Assembly: GCA_002791475.1 (NCBI GenBank)
Contig: PFXE01000019.1
Coordinates: 1-6,941, forward strand
From: Candidatus Zambryskibacteria bacterium CG_4_9_14_3_um_filter_40_16
GTDB taxonomy: Bacteria > Patescibacteriota > Minisyncoccia > Phycocordibacterales > Zambryskibacteraceae
DNA: 6,941 bases
Direction of reading: 5' to 3'
A program made the translations under genes and the position numbers. Position 1 is the first letter of the stretch. Each line of letters begins with the position of its first letter. The notes under the pieces were generated by a model. That model worked only from the letters and a program-made list of their open reading frames with translations, was not told the origin of the DNA and did no database searches. Shown in pieces: positions 5,933 through 6,941 of this stretch.

Positions 5933-6310
5933 ATGAACAATACAACAGCACAGTTGGTTCTTCGCATTGCTGTAGCGGGGGAGTTTCTTGGTCACAGCGT
6001 TTTTGCTCTTCAGGGCAAAGCACAATGGGTCAATTGGATATCGCAGTTAACGGGGGCAAGCCCAGAATCGTCTCTACAATTGCTTTTTCTAATCGGTCTT
6101 TTAGATATTCTTGTGGCGTTAATCGTGCTTTTAAAACCAATAAGGATAGTTCTTTTGTGGGCCGCTCTTTGGGGGGCGTGGACGGCTCTGGTTCGCCCAT
6201 TAGTGGGTGAACCCATTTGGGATTTTGTAGAAAGGTCTGCAAATTGGGGCGCGCCTTTAGCACTGCTTTTATTGCGAGGTTGGCCCAAGGGTAAAGACTG
6301 GTTTAGGTAA
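5933..6310 (+). CDS. Small four-helix membrane protein, possibly DoxX-like
   Basis: The 125-residue protein has about four hydrophobic segments (near 7-26, 47-67, 69-88 and 103-114) and a short basic C-terminus (KGKDWFR). The first segment, with LRIAVAGEFLGHSVFAL (10-26), carries a buried Arg, Glu and His. That and the overall size and helix number resemble DoxX-type or DoxD-type small membrane proteins, but no diagnostic motif was confirmed, so the family is tentative. The function is unknown. It is the last gene before the strong terminator at 6331-6355 and may be cotranscribed with the beta-helix gene 99 bases upstream or have its own weak promoter. The ATG at 5933 is the first in frame and precedes the first helix by a few residues; it has no Shine-Dalgarno sequence. 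Confidence 0.78.
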   Translation: MNNTTAQLVLRIAVAGEFLGHSVFALQGKAQWVNWISQLTGASPESSLQLLFLIGLLDILVALIVLLKPIRIVLLWAALWGAWTALVRPLVGEPIWDFVERSANWGAPLALLLLRGWPKGKDWFR

Positions 6311-6330
6311 AAATGATAAAATGGGAAAAC

Positions 6331-6355
6331 AAAAAAGCGGCAAAGCCGCTTTTTT
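6331..6355 (+). terminator. Symmetric rho-independent terminator
   Basis: An 11-base-pair perfect inverted repeat with arms at 6331-6341 and 6345-6355 surrounds an AAA loop. The core is GCGGC/GCCGC with a run of six T after it on the plus strand and, by symmetry, on the minus strand, so it could stop transcription from both sides. It lies 20 bases past the stop codon of the small membrane protein gene. Its last T and the following GA form the TGn of the next gene's putative promoter. Confidence 0.9.
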
Positions 6356-6363
6356 GATACACT
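6355..6363 (+). promoter_or_regulatory. Extended -10 candidate TGaTACACT for the SGNH hydrolase gene
   Basis: TGA followed by TACACT (four of six to TATAAT) begins at the last T of the terminator and ends seven bases before ATG 6371. This spacing allows a start site on or next to the ATG. No other promoter room exists between the terminator and the gene, since only 15 bases separate them. Confidence 0.5.
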
Positions 6364-6370
6364 TAATATA

Positions 6371-6941
6371 ATGAAAAAATCCCTACCTTTCATATTAGCC
6401 ATTCTTGTTTTAATCTTTGCTTCCTATACCGCGCTTTCCCACAATAGCCCAAGGAGAATAAAGAATTATCCGTCTTTCGGAACTAAAATTATCGCATTCG
6501 GAGACTCTTTGGTGGAAGGGGTTGGGGCGACGGAAGGAAACGATCTTTTTTCTCTCCTAAGTCGGCAACTTGGTGAACCGATTTATAATTATGGAAGAGC
6601 GGGTGATACGACAATACTGGCACTAGAAAGATTACCCGATGTTTTGGAAGAAGTTCCAAGTCCCAGAGTTGTCGTTATACTTCTCGGTGGCAATGATTTT
6701 TTACAGGGAATTCCGAAGGAGATAGTATTTTCAAACTTGGAAAAAATCATACAATCTTTTCAAGACCACGGAGCCGTCGTTATGCTCCTAGGCATAAGAG
6801 GTGGAGTTTTTAAGGATAATTTTGAAAAAGATTTCAAAAATCTTAGGGACACTTATCACATTGCTTATGTTTCAAATATATTGGAAGGTTTGATTACCGA
6901 CAGATCAGCAATGTTTGATTCCATACACCCCAACGATATAG
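6371..6941 (+). CDS. SGNH/GDSL family hydrolase (TesA-like lipase/esterase), 3' end beyond window
   Basis: The reading frame from ATG 6371 stays open to the window end (190 residues visible). An N-terminal hydrophobic stretch (about 5-22, after MKKS) is a signal peptide or membrane anchor, so the enzyme is likely extracytoplasmic. The SGNH blocks are all present: FGDSLVEG with nucleophile S46, NYGRAG with G75 for the oxyanion hole, LGGND with N108, and DSIHPN with D183 and H186 completing the triad. This order and spacing fit the TesA/arylesterase type of SGNH hydrolase, which cleaves acyl esters or thioesters of lipids; the real substrate here is unknown. The family is usually about 180-220 residues, so only a short C-terminus is missing. 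It follows the terminator by 15 bases, has no Shine-Dalgarno sequence, and seems to be a separate transcript. Confidence 0.92.
   Translation, partial: MKKSLPFILAILVLIFASYTALSHNSPRRIKNYPSFGTKIIAFGDSLVEGVGATEGNDLFSLLSRQLGEPIYNYGRAGDTTILALERLPDVLEEVPSPRVVVILLGGNDFLQGIPKEIVFSNLEKIIQSFQDHGAVVMLLGIRGGVFKDNFEKDFKNLRDTYHIAYVSNILEGLITDRSAMFDSIHPNDI

Noticed and set aside
6313..6357. Fourteen-codon open frame ending in the terminator
   Set aside because: It is fully explained by the hairpin and its A/T arms, with no ribosome binding site.
6010..6402. Minus-strand open frame across the small membrane protein and terminator
   Set aside because: It spans the terminator hairpin and the start of the hydrolase gene, and has no ribosome binding site or recognisable domain. 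It is a shadow of the plus-strand gene.
1..6941. CRISPR array, insertion sequence, prophage, riboswitch or defence system
   Set aside because: No regularly spaced repeats, transposase or integrase motifs, terminal inverted repeats, or long structured leaders were seen.

Overview
The window is a compact bacterial segment of about 40% GC. It has one strand switch near position 570, short intergenic gaps, TGA used as a stop codon, and mostly small membrane or exported proteins. The gene style suggests a Candidate Phyla Radiation (Patescibacteria, Parcubacteria-like) genome: a bactofilin-like beta-helix protein with a signal peptide and membrane tail, DUF389, a small DedA protein, and several starts without a Shine-Dalgarno sequence. 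No taxonomic marker is present, so this placement is inference.

Minus strand, 1-585: the 5' half of a tRNA-Gln(CUG) is cut by the window edge. Upstream of it lies a 112-residue protein of unknown function with four cysteines. That gene is a complete transcription unit, with a TTGACA/extended -10 promoter, an AGGAGG ribosome binding site and a rho-independent terminator.

Plus strand, 620-5833: a DUF389 membrane protein overlaps a DedA (VTT-domain) membrane protein by 11 bases. After 12 bases comes a full-length P2-type (calcium-pump-like) P-type ATPase, and then an exported beta-helix protein with a multi-helix membrane C-terminus. The genes look like an envelope and ion-homeostasis set, but three of the starts carry their own promoter, so this is better seen as a cluster of short transcription units than one operon.

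Plus strand, 5933-6941: a small four-helix membrane protein (possibly DoxX-like) ends at a strong, symmetric terminator hairpin. An SGNH/GDSL hydrolase begins just after it and runs off the window end.

The most striking pattern is regulatory. A perfect TATAAT sits exactly six bases before the ATG of three genes (DUF389, P-type ATPase, beta-helix protein). This puts the expected transcription start on the A of the start codon and predicts leaderless mRNAs. The hydrolase gene has a similar but looser arrangement. The minus-strand gene instead has a leader of about 40 bases with a strong Shine-Dalgarno sequence. No CRISPR array, insertion sequence, phage gene or defence system was seen.
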